64,000 nt of DNA. Origin: Siphonodentalium dalli (taxonomy: Eukaryota > Mollusca > Scaphopoda > Gadilida > Siphonodentaliidae). The notes beneath the pieces were generated by a model. The model saw nothing but the letters and a program-made list of their open reading frames with translations. It had not been told where the DNA came from and did not search any database. This document shows positions 1-11,539 of this stretch, one piece after another. How positions within the stretch are numbered: position 1 is the first letter of the stretch; each line of letters opens with the position of its first letter. A program made the translations under genes and the position numbers. The DNA is taken from the NCBI GenBank assembly GCA_032622095.1, contig CP136063.1, positions 149,041,379 through 149,105,378 of the forward strand. Direction: 5' to 3'.

Positions 1-2
1 TT

Positions 3-2042
3 CTGTACAAACTTCACAATCTAGGACTAGATGGAAGAATTGTACAGTATATCAAGAATTTCTTGTGTAACAGAAAAAGTAGGAGCATGGTCAACTCCTA
101 TATAAGCCCGTGGATAAAGACACAGATTGGCCTACCACAAGGGTCTGTCATCAGCCCTATTCTGTTCATTATATACACAAGCGACATGCCAACAATGGGA
201 AATTGTATAACAACTTACTTTTCTGATGATATGACCATTCTTAATGAAGGAAAAGATGTTAAGGAAGTGCAGCTATCAACGAATGGAAGTCTGGAAAAGG
301 TCCAACAATGGTGTAACAGATGGCACATTTGCATAAATGCAGAAAAGACTGATTATATCCACTTCTCCCCAGAGGCTACAACAACGGTGCCAAGTATATA
401 CATGAATAGAAAACAACTGAAGAGGGTGTCGTATAAGAAGGTCCTCGGGGTCATAATTGATGAAAAACTGAAGTTCGATGAACAGGTACAGAATGTGAAG
501 ATCAAGGCATCAAAGGCTCTGAACATCTTGAGTAGATTTAACAAAGCCAATATGAAGGTGTTTCTACAACTTTACCAGACATTTATCCGGCCATTGTTAG
601 AGTATGCATATCCGGCTTGGATGACAACAAAAGAGACTCATCTTAATTCATTGGAAGATGTTCACCGATCAGCCCTTCTGACTGCAAGCGGAGCTATGGT
701 GTCAACACCAACTGAGACCCTGGAAGTCATCACAGCAACAACACCATTGAGATTTAGGCTTCAGGAATTGGCAGCACGAGAGTTTATACGAGTGAAACAG
801 ACAGACGGATCGTTGCTAAGGAGAATGTTGGACGAGTCTGTTGTGAAACAGGGAGGCTCTCAAATGAAGCAAATGTATGCTGCGGCGAGATACATGCTCG
901 GTACGACAGAATTCAATCTGGAGCCACAGCCAAAGTACGAGAAAGACATGTTCCTGTGCAGAGTTGCTGTCATAACTAGTCCAAAGTCTGACATCGAATT
1001 GGGTAATGCAGCGACTCGTTCAAAATCTCAGAAGGAAGCAGCCCGAGAAGACATAACCAAATACCTGAATGGAAGTGATCAGAACAACATCATGGTCTTC
1101 ACTGACGGGTCATCACTAGGAAATCCAGGTCCAACTGGTGCAGCTGCTGTTATATACCTAGATGGCCTCAATTCAGAACCAGTTATACTGAAAGAATCCG
1201 TTAGTAAGGATAGTAATAACTACCACGGCGAGATAAGAGGTCTACTACTTGCCATAAACTTCATCGAGAAATGGATCACATCCAGAGGAGTTAGAAACAG
1301 CTGCATCATTTGTGATTGCCAATCAGCTATAGATGCAGTGACTGGTAACAGGCTTCCTGAGAAATATTTCCAAACCATAACAGAGTGCCGCAGGAAACTC
1401 AACACTATACACAGCAGTGGAGCGGATGTATATATTAAATGGGTTGGAGGCCATATTAATATCAAGGGAAATGATGTAGCAGATGGTGCGGCCAAAGAGG
1501 CAGCACATGCATCAGAGATGATAGATTCGGAATTAAAAGAGACTGACAATACAGTGACAGATTTGAAGAAGGCCATGCAGAAAAATATAATGGTGAAATG
1601 GCAGTTTCAATGGTCAAATCTGCAAAAGGCACGCCACACTGAAGAGCTATTCCCCAATGTAGTGGAGGCAGTAAAATATGTGAAGAACCATATCAGCGAT
1701 GACGAACAGATACAACATAAAATGAACAGATTGAGATCCGGACACTCCAGCTTGAAGGGACACATCGGGAAATTCATAAAGGATACCACCACAAGCTGTG
1801 TATGCGGTGATAAGGAAACGGTGTGCCATTTCATTCTGGACTGTCCATTGTATGCTGTCGAAAGGGAAGAAATGATAAATGAGATCGAGATGGGGTTCGT
1901 TCAGACTGAAGTAGAGGTTGATAAAAGAATGATTAATGCCAGATCACTGATTGGAGATAGCTCTTATTTAAATATGACTATGCAGCAAATTATCCAAAAG
2001 GCAGTTCATGGCTTCCTTTCGGTTACATTGAAAAGAATTTGA
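3..2042 (+). CDS. LINE ORF2 3' part: reverse transcriptase C-terminus plus RNase H (5' end outside window)
   Basis: The frame is open from base 3 to a TGA at 2040-2042, about 680 codons, and enters from the left edge, so no start codon is assigned. The first 80 residues hold reverse transcriptase blocks: GLPQGSVISPILF and then the catalytic box as FSDDMTI (about residues 73-79). The thumb region follows, with a WCNRWHICINAEKTDYIHF stretch and FLQLYQTFIRPLLEYAYPAW. An RNase H domain starts near residue 365. Its acidic residues are visible in FTDGSS, YHGEIRG, ICDCQSAID and GNDVADGAAKEAA. The C-terminus has a cysteine/histidine cluster, CVCGDKETVCHFILDC, after RLRSGHSSLKGH. This order (RT, RNase H, Cys/His tail) is typical of I/Ingi-type non-LTR retrotransposons. 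The frame is intact in what is visible, so the copy may be young. The endonuclease and ORF1 would lie left of the window. Confidence 0.93.
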   Translation: MYKLHNLGLDGRIVQYIKNFLCNRKSRSMVNSYISPWIKTQIGLPQGSVISPILFIIYTSDMPTMGNCITTYFSDDMTILNEGKDVKEVQLSTNGSLEKVQQWCNRWHICINAEKTDYIHFSPEATTTVPSIYMNRKQLKRVSYKKVLGVIIDEKLKFDEQVQNVKIKASKALNILSRFNKANMKVFLQLYQTFIRPLLEYAYPAWMTTKETHLNSLEDVHRSALLTASGAMVSTPTETLEVITATTPLRFRLQELAAREFIRVKQTDGSLLRRMLDESVVKQGGSQMKQMYAAARYMLGTTEFNLEPQPKYEKDMFLCRVAVITSPKSDIELGNAATRSKSQKEAAREDITKYLNGSDQNNIMVFTDGSSLGNPGPTGAAAVIYLDGLNSEPVILKESVSKDSNNYHGEIRGLLLAINFIEKWITSRGVRNSCIICDCQSAIDAVTGNRLPEKYFQTITECRRKLNTIHSSGADVYIKWVGGHINIKGNDVADGAAKEAAHASEMIDSELKETDNTVTDLKKAMQKNIMVKWQFQWSNLQKARHTEELFPNVVEAVKYVKNHISDDEQIQHKMNRLRSGHSSLKGHIGKFIKDTTTSCVCGDKETVCHFILDCPLYAVEREEMINEIEMGFVQTEVEVDKRMINARSLIGDSSYLNMTMQQIIQKAVHGFLSVTLKRI

Positions 2043-2200
2043 AAATCCGACCTTTCCGTTATGAAGTAGAGAGTATCAGTAATTGCAGTGTTAATACCTG
2101 AGCGAACACAGTACATGGGTTCTTATTCAACGGATAGTGAATAGCGGAAGTCAACAACAACAACATAATAACTAACTATAATATATTGATTTAATATTAT
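2043..2200 (+). repeat. LINE 3' UTR and simple-repeat tail
   Basis: A short non-coding stretch follows the LINE stop codon and runs into a CAA trinucleotide run at about 2151-2164, then AT-rich DNA. A short simple-repeat tail is usual for I-type LINEs. The exact 3' end is not certain because I cannot see a target-site duplication (the 5' end is outside the window). Confidence 0.55.
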
Positions 2201-2935
2201 TAAATAATATTTTATTCAACTAACAGTGATTCCTAGGGACTGTGGCCTAATTAAGACAGTTATCTGTCAAGTTCCAAGCTCTTTTGTTTGTAGGTAAACG
2301 ACTAGCCCTAAAATTAAACTTAATCATGTTTCTGATTTTCGAGCCAACTCGGAAAAAAATATAACCTGAATTCACTAATCTTCCAGTTTCAATCATTCAT
2401 TCATTGTCTTTTATTTTGTATCACTATCTATTCGTAAATAGTTATTATTATTTATTTATTATCATTTGGACAAACTCCTGTGTTCGAAAGTTATCAAGGA
2501 AACACTCAAGAGTTACAACGTTATGAACGTACACGGTACAGACGATATTTGTTGGGCCCCAACTGGCAACTCAGCAACTGTCGAACTGAACTGGAATAAG
2601 GAAGTTTGACAGCTGCCATGTAGTTACTGTTGAAAATGCGCGCTTAATGTGACATCAATTGGCAGCCGAATATAGAATTTGTTTCAAATTTATCCATTAA
2701 TTATATAATACTACGGTATAACAGCGAAAAGAGGTGAAAATGAAAAGAAAACAAAAACGATATTTACCCGAACAAAATTAAAATGGAGTCACACGAAGTC
2801 CCCGGATGTGTTTACGCATGGTTGCGACTTTGTGAACCGCAGATATTGCGTACCGATACAACACTCAATGTACGGTAACGGTACTATATGAGAAAATTCA
2901 ATGGAGTGTTCACTCATTTTGTTCTGATTGTCCGT
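2201..2935. other. Non-coding, nothing recognised
   Basis: AT-rich DNA with short scattered frames only. I see no domain signature, exon with splice sites, or clear repeat here. Confidence 0.5.
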
Positions 2936-3345
2936 TCTAGATAGAGTTATTCATCTTTGTTTGTGTGTCCGTCCTTCCGATGTCTGTATGTTCAGGTCAT
3001 AACTTCAACCGTAACTTAGTGCTCGATCTCAATGAAATTTGATCTGGATTTTCAATACCACGAGGACATTCAATAGCTCGGGTCCATGAAATCGATAAAA
3101 TTGTTAGGGTTTTCCATTTTAGAGTTATTCATCTTTGTTTATCTGGAAATGCTGGCTTTTGGTCCGTCTGATGCCTGTTCATGCCATGACTTGAACAGTA
3201 TAGTAACTTGAACAATATATAAGTGCTCGGACATCAATGAAATTTGGCATGAATTTCACCACTATGATGGCATTCAATTGTTTTGTTTAGGTTTTCTTGT
3301 TCTATAGTAGTTATTCATCTTAATTTATTTGAGAATTAATGCATG
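2936..3345 (+). repeat. Diverged direct repeat, about 180-bp unit, two and a half copies
   Basis: The phrase AGAGTTATTCATCTTTGTTT recurs at about 2943 and 3121, and in decayed form at about 3308. After each full copy comes a similar run through ATGTCTGT...TCATAACTTCAA and then CAATGAAATTTG. The unit is not coding. Confidence 0.6.
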
Positions 3346-3384
3346 CCCCAAGGGGTACATGCACCGGTCGACAGTCCATGCTCT

Positions 3385-4280
3385 TTTTGTTCAAAAGTAA
3401 TGCAAAAGGGTGATTCTCCCTTAAGTAGGTCTATAAACAAATTAGGTGATTCTACCAAGGTTAAGTAGTTCTATTTATGAAAAAATTATGAGTTCTTTTA
3501 TAAATATAGATAAATTAATTTGCACTCAAAAATTTTCCCTGGATATTGCCGGAACCAAAAATTCAAAAGTAATGCATTTTAAAGAGTGATTCTCCCCGAA
3601 GAATATATGTCTATTTATGAACAAATTAGGTGATTCTCCCTTTTAAAGTAGGTCTATTTAGGATTAGGAGTTCTACAAATGTGGACAAATTAAATTGCCC
3701 TCGATGTCAATATTTGTCCCCATAATTATCCCTGGGTATTGCCGACCCAAAAATGATATCTGGCAAAGTTATCGGCCAGTTCAAAAATCAATGTAGGGGT
3801 TTGGCGCCAACGTCGCGGTGTGGACAAAATTAATGTCTTATTTTTTTTTCTCCAAAACCAAGCGTGCTCAATATTAAATACTTAGGCATATACCAGTACT
3901 ATAAATACGCATTTTATGTTTTAAGTTTGTGTTCGACAGCTTTTCTATGCCGAACACAAATGCGTCATACAAAACATCTAATAAAATACTTATTATTGAC
4001 CCAAACTCCACCAAACTTAGTATGGTAATAGTTTGAACATGAATACATATGCCTATGAGCTTTATTTGTGATACTTCCTATTATTTGAACTTGTGTTCAG
4101 TTATGTTCGGACATATTCTGTAAGTTCTTCCTCCGGAAGTCAACGCATGGTGTACGTCTTCTTGATCCATTTATTTATGTATTGTCCCAATTCTACTGTT
4201 GTGCCTTTGGCTGTAGAACTTGAAGTGACTGAAGGGATTATGACTTTATTGCTATTTGTGTAAACAATAGCAATCGATGT
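3385..4280. repeat. Diverged repeats of a GTGATTCTCCC...AAGTAGGTCTA unit, then unannotated DNA
   Basis: Similar stretches start near 3410 and 3587, each with ACAAATTAGGTGATTCT downstream. A matching ending, GGTATTGCCG, occurs near 3545 and 3730. From about 3800 to 4280 there is plain AT-rich sequence with no recognisable feature. Confidence 0.45.
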
Positions 4281-4575
4281 GAATGAATGAGTCCCCCCCC
4301 TCCCCCCATGTAATGCCAAAAAAGGTCCATTACAAATTATGTTTCATTACTTGAGGCCATTTCACATTTATTAAATAACTTGACTTAAGTGCAATTAATT
4401 GTGCTTAAATGCAATTGGTTGTACTGATAGATGATGAAAATAATTTAGAACATAGTGCTCTTAGGTGTATATTTCGTTAAACATTATAGCAATTAGCACA
4501 ATTAACTCTATGTAATTTTGATTACACTTTATAGGTGCAATTGAGTTACGCTTAAGTGCAATTATTGAGCATTGA
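4281..4575. repeat. TTAAGTGCAATT iteron region
   Basis: After a C-rich tract at about 4292-4308 there are repeated words CTTAAGTGCAATT and TGCTTAAATGCAATT. They resemble the GCTTAAGC-containing iterons at 22.9-24.7 kb. This is probably a decayed member of the same MITE type. Confidence 0.45.
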
Positions 4576-4904
4576 TCATAAACAAAACCCTTTATAAATG
4601 CTTATATATATATAGTCTACAAGATGACTATCATATCAGGTGACATTTTTATTTCACTATAGTTATTTTGGAAAAAACAAAACAAAATGAAAGTGTCACT
4701 GCCACTGTACATATCTCAACTTGGAACGGGAATTATTTCATGTGTTACAGTCAATCGACCAATTTGGAATGTGGAAAGGTATAAGTAATACTAGATTATC
4801 AACATATATATATACATGTATATATATAAATTAAAAAAAAAGATGGTTGCTGGTGTCTTATGTTTTCCAATGAAATTAAAAAACATTTAATAGCATCCAT
4901 CTAG

Positions 4905-5285
4905 TAGATCAAGATTAATATGAAGTTTGGTAATGATCGGATGAGGGAAGTAAACTATAGTTTTGCCAAAGGATTTAGTCATACAATGAGTAAATTTCAA
5001 GATAGCTGCCAGCGGCCTTGTTTTTGGCCGAATGACACCAAAATGACACGTTCCCGTCTACATATCAATGTTAACATCCACGGGAAATTTCATGATGATA
5101 CGGCCAAAGGTAAAACCTGTAGCCCATGCCAAAGGATTTAGTCATGCAGAGTAAAATTTAAGATGGCTACCGACGGCCATGTTTTATGGCTGAATGACCC
5201 CAAGATGACTCGTTCCCATCTACATGTCAATATTAACATCCATGACAAATTTCATGATGATTGACGAACAGTACGACCTGTAGCC
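4905..5285 (+). repeat. Diverged minisatellite, AAGATGGCTGCC type
   Basis: Two imperfect units carry in order: GAAGTTTGGTGATGATCGGATGAGG-like sequence, GCCAAAGGATTTAGTCATGC, a CAAGATGGCTACCGGCGGCC-like core, and a word meaning the same as CCATGTTTTTGGCCGAATGA. The same family recurs at 5.5, 28.0, 30.7-31.75, 59.1 and 62.9 kb, always in + orientation. Confidence 0.7.
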
Positions 5286-5289
5286 CGCT

Positions 5290-5539
5290 AGCCTTGAAAT
5301 AGTGTCTGTCATTTGCAGAATGAGGTCCCCAGAGGATGAATTTAGTGATGCTACCCTGCATAGCGGGCTAGCATCATCAAATTCACCCTCTGGGGACCTC
5401 ATTTTGATTACACCTCAGCAGAATGAGGTTCCAAGAGGGTGAATTTGGTGATGCTAGCCCGCTATGCGGGGTAGCATCACTAAATTCACCCTCTGGGAAC
5501 CTCATTCTGCAAATGACAGACACCCCGTTTCAAGGCTTG
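5290..5539. repeat. Palindromic MITE family A, double-palindrome copy
   Basis: The ends are inverted copies of GCCTTGAAATAGTGTCTGTC. Between them lie two palindromes, each centred on a GCTAGCCCGCTATGCGGG-like core and flanked by GAGGTCCCCAGAGGGTGAAT and its reverse complement. The family recurs at 8.3-9.2, 11.0, 30.1-30.4 and 57.4 kb. It has no coding capacity. Confidence 0.85.
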
Positions 5540-5544
5540 GTAGC

Positions 5545-5731
5545 CCATGCTATTGGATTGAACTTTTTAATCCAAGATGGCCACTGGCGCCATGTTTTTT
5601 TGCCAAATGATCCCAAAATGACTCATTCTCATCTACATGTCAATGTCAACAGCTGTGACAAATTTCCTAATGATCTGACCAAAGGTACGACCTGTAGCCC
5701 GTGCTAAAGGAAATTGTTGACGAATCACACA

Positions 5732-5775
<44 letters not shown>

Positions 5776-5832
5776 CAACGAATACCAAACCATGGCAATA
5801 GCTCAAACTTTACAAAGTAAAGTTGAGCTAAC
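5545..5832 (+). repeat. Minisatellite unit ending in a hairpin and CTAA
   Basis: A further AAGATGGCCACTGG unit is followed by a CA microsatellite and then AGCTCAAACTTTACAAAG running into GTAAAGTTGAGCTAA. That terminal sequence forms a near-perfect hairpin. The same ending closes the copies at 31.75 and 63.42 kb and a weaker version closes the copy at 28.05 kb. It therefore looks like a defined element end. Confidence 0.65.
5727..5772. repeat. CA dinucleotide microsatellite
   Basis: About 23 uninterrupted or nearly uninterrupted CA units, with one CGCG interruption near the left end. Confidence 0.95.
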
Positions 5833-7564
5833 AACCAGCCACCCTGATTACGGACCTCATTTGATCCTTGAAGTGGTGAAAGCATGTTATGGCTATTGAG
5901 CTTGGGCGCAATTGGGTAGAGATGACTGATGTAAGGAATAGAATTGTGATTAATTTGAAAATGACCCCCAAAACATTTAGCCTGTGTATGTATTGAGAGT
6001 TCTGATGTAACTTCTCTCCATTCATTTTTCAATGAAGAAGAATCCTATGAGGGACAAGTTGTTACTTTATAAAATTTTAGAATCAGTCGCTAAAAATATC
6101 CAACCGATTAGGTATTAGGTTGAAATTTCCCAAAAGTTAATTTGAGTTACATAAACCAATACCAATCAAAATATTCTCTCTCATTTTATTTACAAATTTA
6201 CTCCATTTTTAATTCCATAGTATGTGTAATGGCTCAAAGATCTCTGAAGACTGATTATCTGGATGTTGGAAAATTATATAAGATTTTATTCTCTAATATT
6301 ATATATCCACTAATTTTAAGAACTCTTGAAACAAAAATAAAAACCCTTGATCCCTCCATCATTCAATTTTCCATATATAATTTCCTGATATTGTAGGTCT
6401 ATTATTCTTATTGACATTAATATGAATCACATTTATTTTTGGAAATATTTTTCTCAAAATGAATACAATTTCACATAGAAATAGAGCTTCTCTTAGCAGA
6501 AATTGATTTCCTTTTAAGAGAACGCAATATGTCAATTCTCCATTTTTTTCCATTATTAAAATGTGAATTTGGCCCCACATGTTTCCGATATATCCCAAAC
6601 AATAAAATTGGTCAAAACATCAGAAAAGTCTCAGAAATATTAATATTTTTTATTCAGTGCAATCAATTCACTAAAATCTCAACAAAAGTCACAAAATCAT
6701 TGGACGGACAAGAGACATACAAATATACATAAAAGATTTCAACTATTAGCGCTGTATTCAAAACAGTTATGAAATTGACTGCACTTATCACAAGCATAAA
6801 ATTTGTGTGACTCAGCATATGAAGAGAAGAATCATGTAAAAGCCCTTCTGCTTTCTCAAGTGGTTGGAGTTAGTTTGGAGTGGCAAATGTTGAGAGACAT
6901 GTGGCTATATCTCGGTGATGGAGTGTGTGAAGGTAAGTCAAGAAATCAAGAATAAACTCCATGGAAAAACTAATCAAAGAGATATACTGAAATGGTATGA
7001 GATATACTGAAACGGTATACCTTTTCTTTTCCTTGAAATTATTTCTTGATATCTTAGTTATGATTCAGCATATGTGGCTAAAAACATAACCTTTATATTC
7101 TTTTAACTATTACAAAACAAAACTTAGCAGAGACAAGACAGTCAATGACTGTGGGGTCGCTCACCAGACTGCAAAGACTGATAAGACTGGGACTCTGGAG
7201 ACCAAAACAGTCAGCACTTTTCATAATCACTTTAAAAGAAGTAGATTTAAACAGGATATGTGGCTAGAGAGACTTCAAGTATGTAGCTTGGTGAAAATCA
7301 ACCTTGAAATTGCCAACTGTACACTACTGATCACCCCCCTCCTCCAGCTCAACAAGTCCCCTCCCGACCGGGCTCCAGACTCCCAAGTCTTAGGTTGGAA
7401 TTTCACAACCGACACCTCAAACTTTCTCAATTGTTGGAAATTTCCAATCTCACAAGCGCCTTTTTCTAAAACCATTTAAACATGTTTGAAGCCCAATTAT
7501 CCATGGACCCAAAACACAATACATGTATGTCAGACCAATCAGTCAGGTGGTTCCAAGGTAGATG
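5833..7564. other. Non-coding, nothing recognised
   Basis: AT-rich sequence with only short frames lacking any family signature or splice logic. I see no RNA gene or element end. Confidence 0.5.
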
Positions 7565-8118
7565 TTTTAATGAATTTGGTATTTCGATGATTTTATTGGA
7601 CACAAAAGTGTTAACTCCCCATAGCCTGCCATTTCTTGACAGGTTGACCTCATTTTAACAAATCTGAATCTCAGTCACTAAAGGATCCTCCTGATTCCTC
7701 CATACTATATGTAAGCTAAATAGTCCAAACTCTCTTGAGAAGACATTTTAAGAATTACTATAGAGACATATAGTTATGTCCCTGGTCCCACCCTATTTAA
7801 CCTGGTGACCCCATCTGAATAAATTTGAATCCCAGACACCAAAGAACCCTTCATACATATCATAAATATCAGTAAAATAGACCTGATGGTCCTTGTGAAG
7901 GAAGCATATTAAGAGGGAAACTGTCCTTCGCTTGGCCCCTATTTGACCAGGTGACCCCATTAAAAAAAATCTGAATTGCAGTCAAGGAAGAACATTCCAT
8001 TCTATATAAGCCAACTAGTTCTTGCAAACATATTTTAAGAATTACTATGTAGTGAAATAGTTAAGTCTCTTGCTCTGCCCTTATTTGACTTTGTGATCCC
8101 ATTTTCACAAATCTGATA
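7565..8118 (+). repeat. Diverged tandem repeat (TTTAAGAATTACTAT type)
   Basis: Three units of about 190-230 bp share TTTTAAGAATTACTAT, then TTATGTCCCTGGTCCCACCC, then TGACCCCAT...AATCTGAAT. A better preserved array of the same family lies at 11.54-11.94 kb. Confidence 0.6.
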
Positions 8119-9230
8119 AGGATAAGAATTAAGTTCCCCAGTTGAAGTTGGTGATATTCACCCATTGGGCACCTCATTTATGAATTTTATCTTCTGCAAA
8201 TTAGGGGATATAGAAACTTCCTAGAAGGGAAATTTAACTAACAACAATGTAAATTTGATACTATAGAAACTTCCCAGAAGATGAGGCCTAAGCAGAATGA
8301 GGTCTCCAGAGGGTGAATTTGGTGATGCTAGCCTGCTGTGCGGGATAGCATCACAAAAAGCGTGTCTGTTTCTACATTGTGCATGCATGCCTGGCCTCAA
8401 GCAACACAATGTATTATACAATCAAGCCTTGAAATAGTGTGATAGTGTGTCTGTCATTTGCAGAATGAGGTCCCCAGAGGGTGAATTTAGTGACGCTAAA
8501 TTCACCCTCTAGGGACCTCATTCTGATAAGGCCCTCAACTGCTATGGAAGATCTAGAATAAAATTGAATTTCCCCAGTTGAAGTTGGTGATGTTCACCCA
8601 TTGGGCCCCTCAATTATGAATTTTATCTTCTGCAAATTAGGGGATATAGAAACTTCCTAGAAGGGAAATTTAACTAACAACAATGTAAATTTGATACTAT
8701 AGATACTGCCCAGAAGATGAGGCCTAAGCAGAATGAGGTCTCCAGATGGTGAATTTGGTGATGCTAGCCCGCTGTGTGGGATAGCATCACTAAAAGCATG
8801 TCTGTTCCTACATTGTGCATGTCTGGCCTCAAGCAACACAATGTATTATACAATCAAGCCTTGAAATAGTCCGTCTGTTATTTGCAGAATGATGTCCCCA
8901 GAGGGTGAATTTAGTGACGCTATCCTGCACAGCGGGCTAGTATCACTAAATTCACCCTCTGGGGACCTCATTCTGATAAGCCCTCAACTGCTATGGAAGA
9001 CCTAGAATAAGATTGAAGTTCCCCAGTTGAAGTTGGTGATGTTCACCCATTGGGCACCTCAATCATGAATTTTATCTTCTGCAAATTAGGGGATATATTA
9101 ACTTCCTAGAAGGGAAATTTAACTAACAACAATGTAAATTTGATACTATAGATACTTCCCAGAAGATGAGGCCTAAGCAGAATAAGGTTCTCAGACAGAG
9201 GGTGTATTTGGTTATGCTAGCCTGCTGTGT
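8119..9230 (+). repeat. Tandem repeat of about 440 bp, each unit carrying MITE-A palindrome parts
   Basis: The word CCCCAGTTGAAGTTGGTGAT starts units at about 8136, 8572 and 9021, a spacing of 436 and 449 bp. Each unit runs through AACTTCCTAGAAGGGAAATT and AGATGAGGCCTAAGCAGAAT into the GCTAGCCTGCTGTG palindrome. The third unit stops at 9230, where the foldback element is inserted, and its remainder resumes after 11,006. Confidence 0.8.
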
Positions 9231-11006
9231 CACACCGACCATTCAAAAACGCGCATCTGTGTTGCCAACCGCGCTTCTACGACGATACAACCGCGCATCT
9301 TTATGTTTATGTTGCAATTTCTGGTTACGGAAAAGAGAAAAATCCGGTTAAAAATTAATTTTGACAGAATGGAACGGTTGGTATAGTAGCAGTTACATTC
9401 GCTCAACACCTCGATATTTGCCGGGTTGAATTCGATACAATTGTGTATATTTCGTTAAAGCATTGAAGTAGAAATAGGCTGCAGAAACAGCCCGGGTCCT
9501 AATTTTGGCACATATTTGTTCACAATGTATCGGCATTTACCAACACGATTGAGTATTTTCTCGTCGATTTTTTCGGATTCCTTTATTCAAATGTTCCTGC
9601 AATCACCTTGCGTTGAAATTGGGTTCATCCTGTAGCCAATGTCCATAAAATGAGTCGATTTCGGAAGTGGGTATATCGAAAAATATACGACAGTGCTTCT
9701 TTGTGACCAACAACCAACCATCTATGTTGCCGAATTCCCGTATGAGTATAACTAAAGTAAATATCGCGTGTGTGTCCGAATCGATGTCCAGGGAAGACTA
9801 TTTCGTTTCCTGAACGAGATGTAGTCAAATTCGTCTCGGCTCGTGCTCAACTGACACATTCGACAAATTATGTTATTCAAATCAGCTGATAAACGAGTCC
9901 CATATGCAATTGAATGTTGTATCATGATATACTTGATAATGAGCTGGTTGTCCAGTGCAGATGGGGTCGCATGCATGGTTGTAGGAACGTTTTGTAAAGG
10001 ACTCTGCTATCATTGAACAGATTTTCTTAGTCAGATTTATTTGCGTGAAAGAATAAGCGTTTAACACGTCATATCATGCGTTATATTGGAAAACAATAGG
10101 TAGGGCCTATGATTTATTTATACACATCACATATTATTCCCTAGTGACGCCCGTCAATCAACGGCTATACTGGTGATGGATACACACATCTGTTTAGTGC
10201 ATAAAACATGTGCATCGTCTAAATTATCGAAGCATACTATACATATAGCGAATATTGTCATTAATAACCTCACGCATGTGAGATATTCCTTGGCGACGCC
10301 CACCAGCGATCACACGGATGCGATATATGTAAATTTGTTTTCTGCATCCAAACATGTGTATAATGTGGTATTCTAATTAGTCTATGCATGCATATTATTG
10401 GATTACCATAATAATCTCACGCATGTGAGATATATTGCTTAGTAACGACCATCATCGATCACACGGGTGCGATATATGTAACTTCGTTCTGCATATCCAT
10501 TTAATGTATAATTTGTTTCATAAATAGTCTATATTACGAGTTATACCTTCAGCACTCGAGAACACGAGTACTATATATGTCTCATTTTATGGACATTGGC
10601 AACAGGATGAACCCAAATTTCAACGCAAGGTGATTGCAGGAACATTTGAATAAAGGAATCCGAAAAAATCGACGAGAAAATACTCAATTGTGTTGCTAAA
10701 TGCCGATACATTGTGAAAATATATGTGCCAATATTAGGACCCCGGGCTGTTTCTGCAGCCTATTTCTACTTCAATGCTTTAACGAAATATACACAATTGT
10801 ATCGAATTCAACCCGGCAAATATCGAGGTGTTGAGCGAATGTAACTGCTACTATACCAATCGTTCCATTCTGTCAAAATTAATTTATAACCGTATTTTTC
10901 TCTTTTCCGTAACCAGAAATTGCAACATAAAAATAAAGATGCGCTGTTGTATCGTCGTAGAAGCGCGGTTGGCAACACAGATGCGCGTTTTCGAATGGTC
11001 GGTGTG
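9231..11006. mobile_element. Foldback DNA element, about 425-bp terminal inverted repeats
   Basis: Bases 9231-9654 and 10,581-11,006 are near-identical inverted copies (ends CACACCGACCATTC and GAATGGTCGGTGTG). They enclose about 930 bp that contain no convincing gene. The flanks read TGTGT on both sides (9226-9230 and 11,007-11,011), which fits a 5-bp target duplication. The inner spacer has repeated CTCACGCATGTGAGATAT palindromes near 10,270 and 10,420. The short frames on both strands of the arms are not conserved coding. It is non-autonomous, and the superfamily is unknown. Confidence 0.88.
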
Positions 11007-11062
11007 TGTGTGGAGCAACATAAATTCACCCTCTGGGAACCTCATTCGACAAATGCCAGACA
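11007..11062 (+). repeat. Right-hand remnant of the interrupted MITE-A palindrome
   Basis: Directly after the foldback element the sequence resumes as TAAATTCACCCTCTGGGAAC and CTCATTCGACAAATGCCAGA. This is the right arm of the palindrome whose left arm ends at 9230. Confidence 0.75.
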
Positions 11063-11539
11063 CTCTTAATTCAAACTTGGAGAAAATGAAATTAATCTGA
11101 TGTTAATGACCACTGAGTGATAATGTAAACAACAAGGGTGCTTCATTGATAACACCATTTAAATTACAAATGACATGAATTACACTCTCTGGGGATGGAG
11201 AGCACTATGGCATAGCAGTTGTTATCTACCCATCTGCCAGTTGTATAAACATGTGTCCATCAGAGCACATGGGTGGCTTGCTGTAGTAGAGAATACAAGG
11301 ATTAAAGTAATTTACTGAACATTTCTGTACATCTGTCTGTTCCTGATTTCTCCCAAACCCCTGATTTCAACCAAATATAGTGGAGTGATTAGAGGTACCT
11401 CACCTCCCCTCCCAAAGATGTAATGTCATAGGTTATTCAAAATTTTAATGAGTTTTTTTTTATTTTATTTAAAAATAAAATATTTTATTTAATAAAATAT
11501 TTGTTTTTGTTAAATTGAGCAATAAGTTAAATTGAAAAA
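11063..11539. other. Non-coding, nothing recognised
   Basis: AT-rich stretch with a low-complexity TATTTTATTT block at about 11,450-11,510. No gene is seen. Confidence 0.5.

Noticed and set aside
1220-1834. Minus-strand frames within the LINE
   Set aside because: They are antisense shadows of the reverse transcriptase/RNase H frame.
5667-6032. A 121-codon minus-strand frame with a run of Cys-Val
   Set aside because: The run comes from the CA microsatellite and the rest has no family signature.
9166-11100. Several 60-90 codon frames in the foldback element
   Set aside because: The same peptides occur in both arms in opposite orientation only because the arms are inverted copies.
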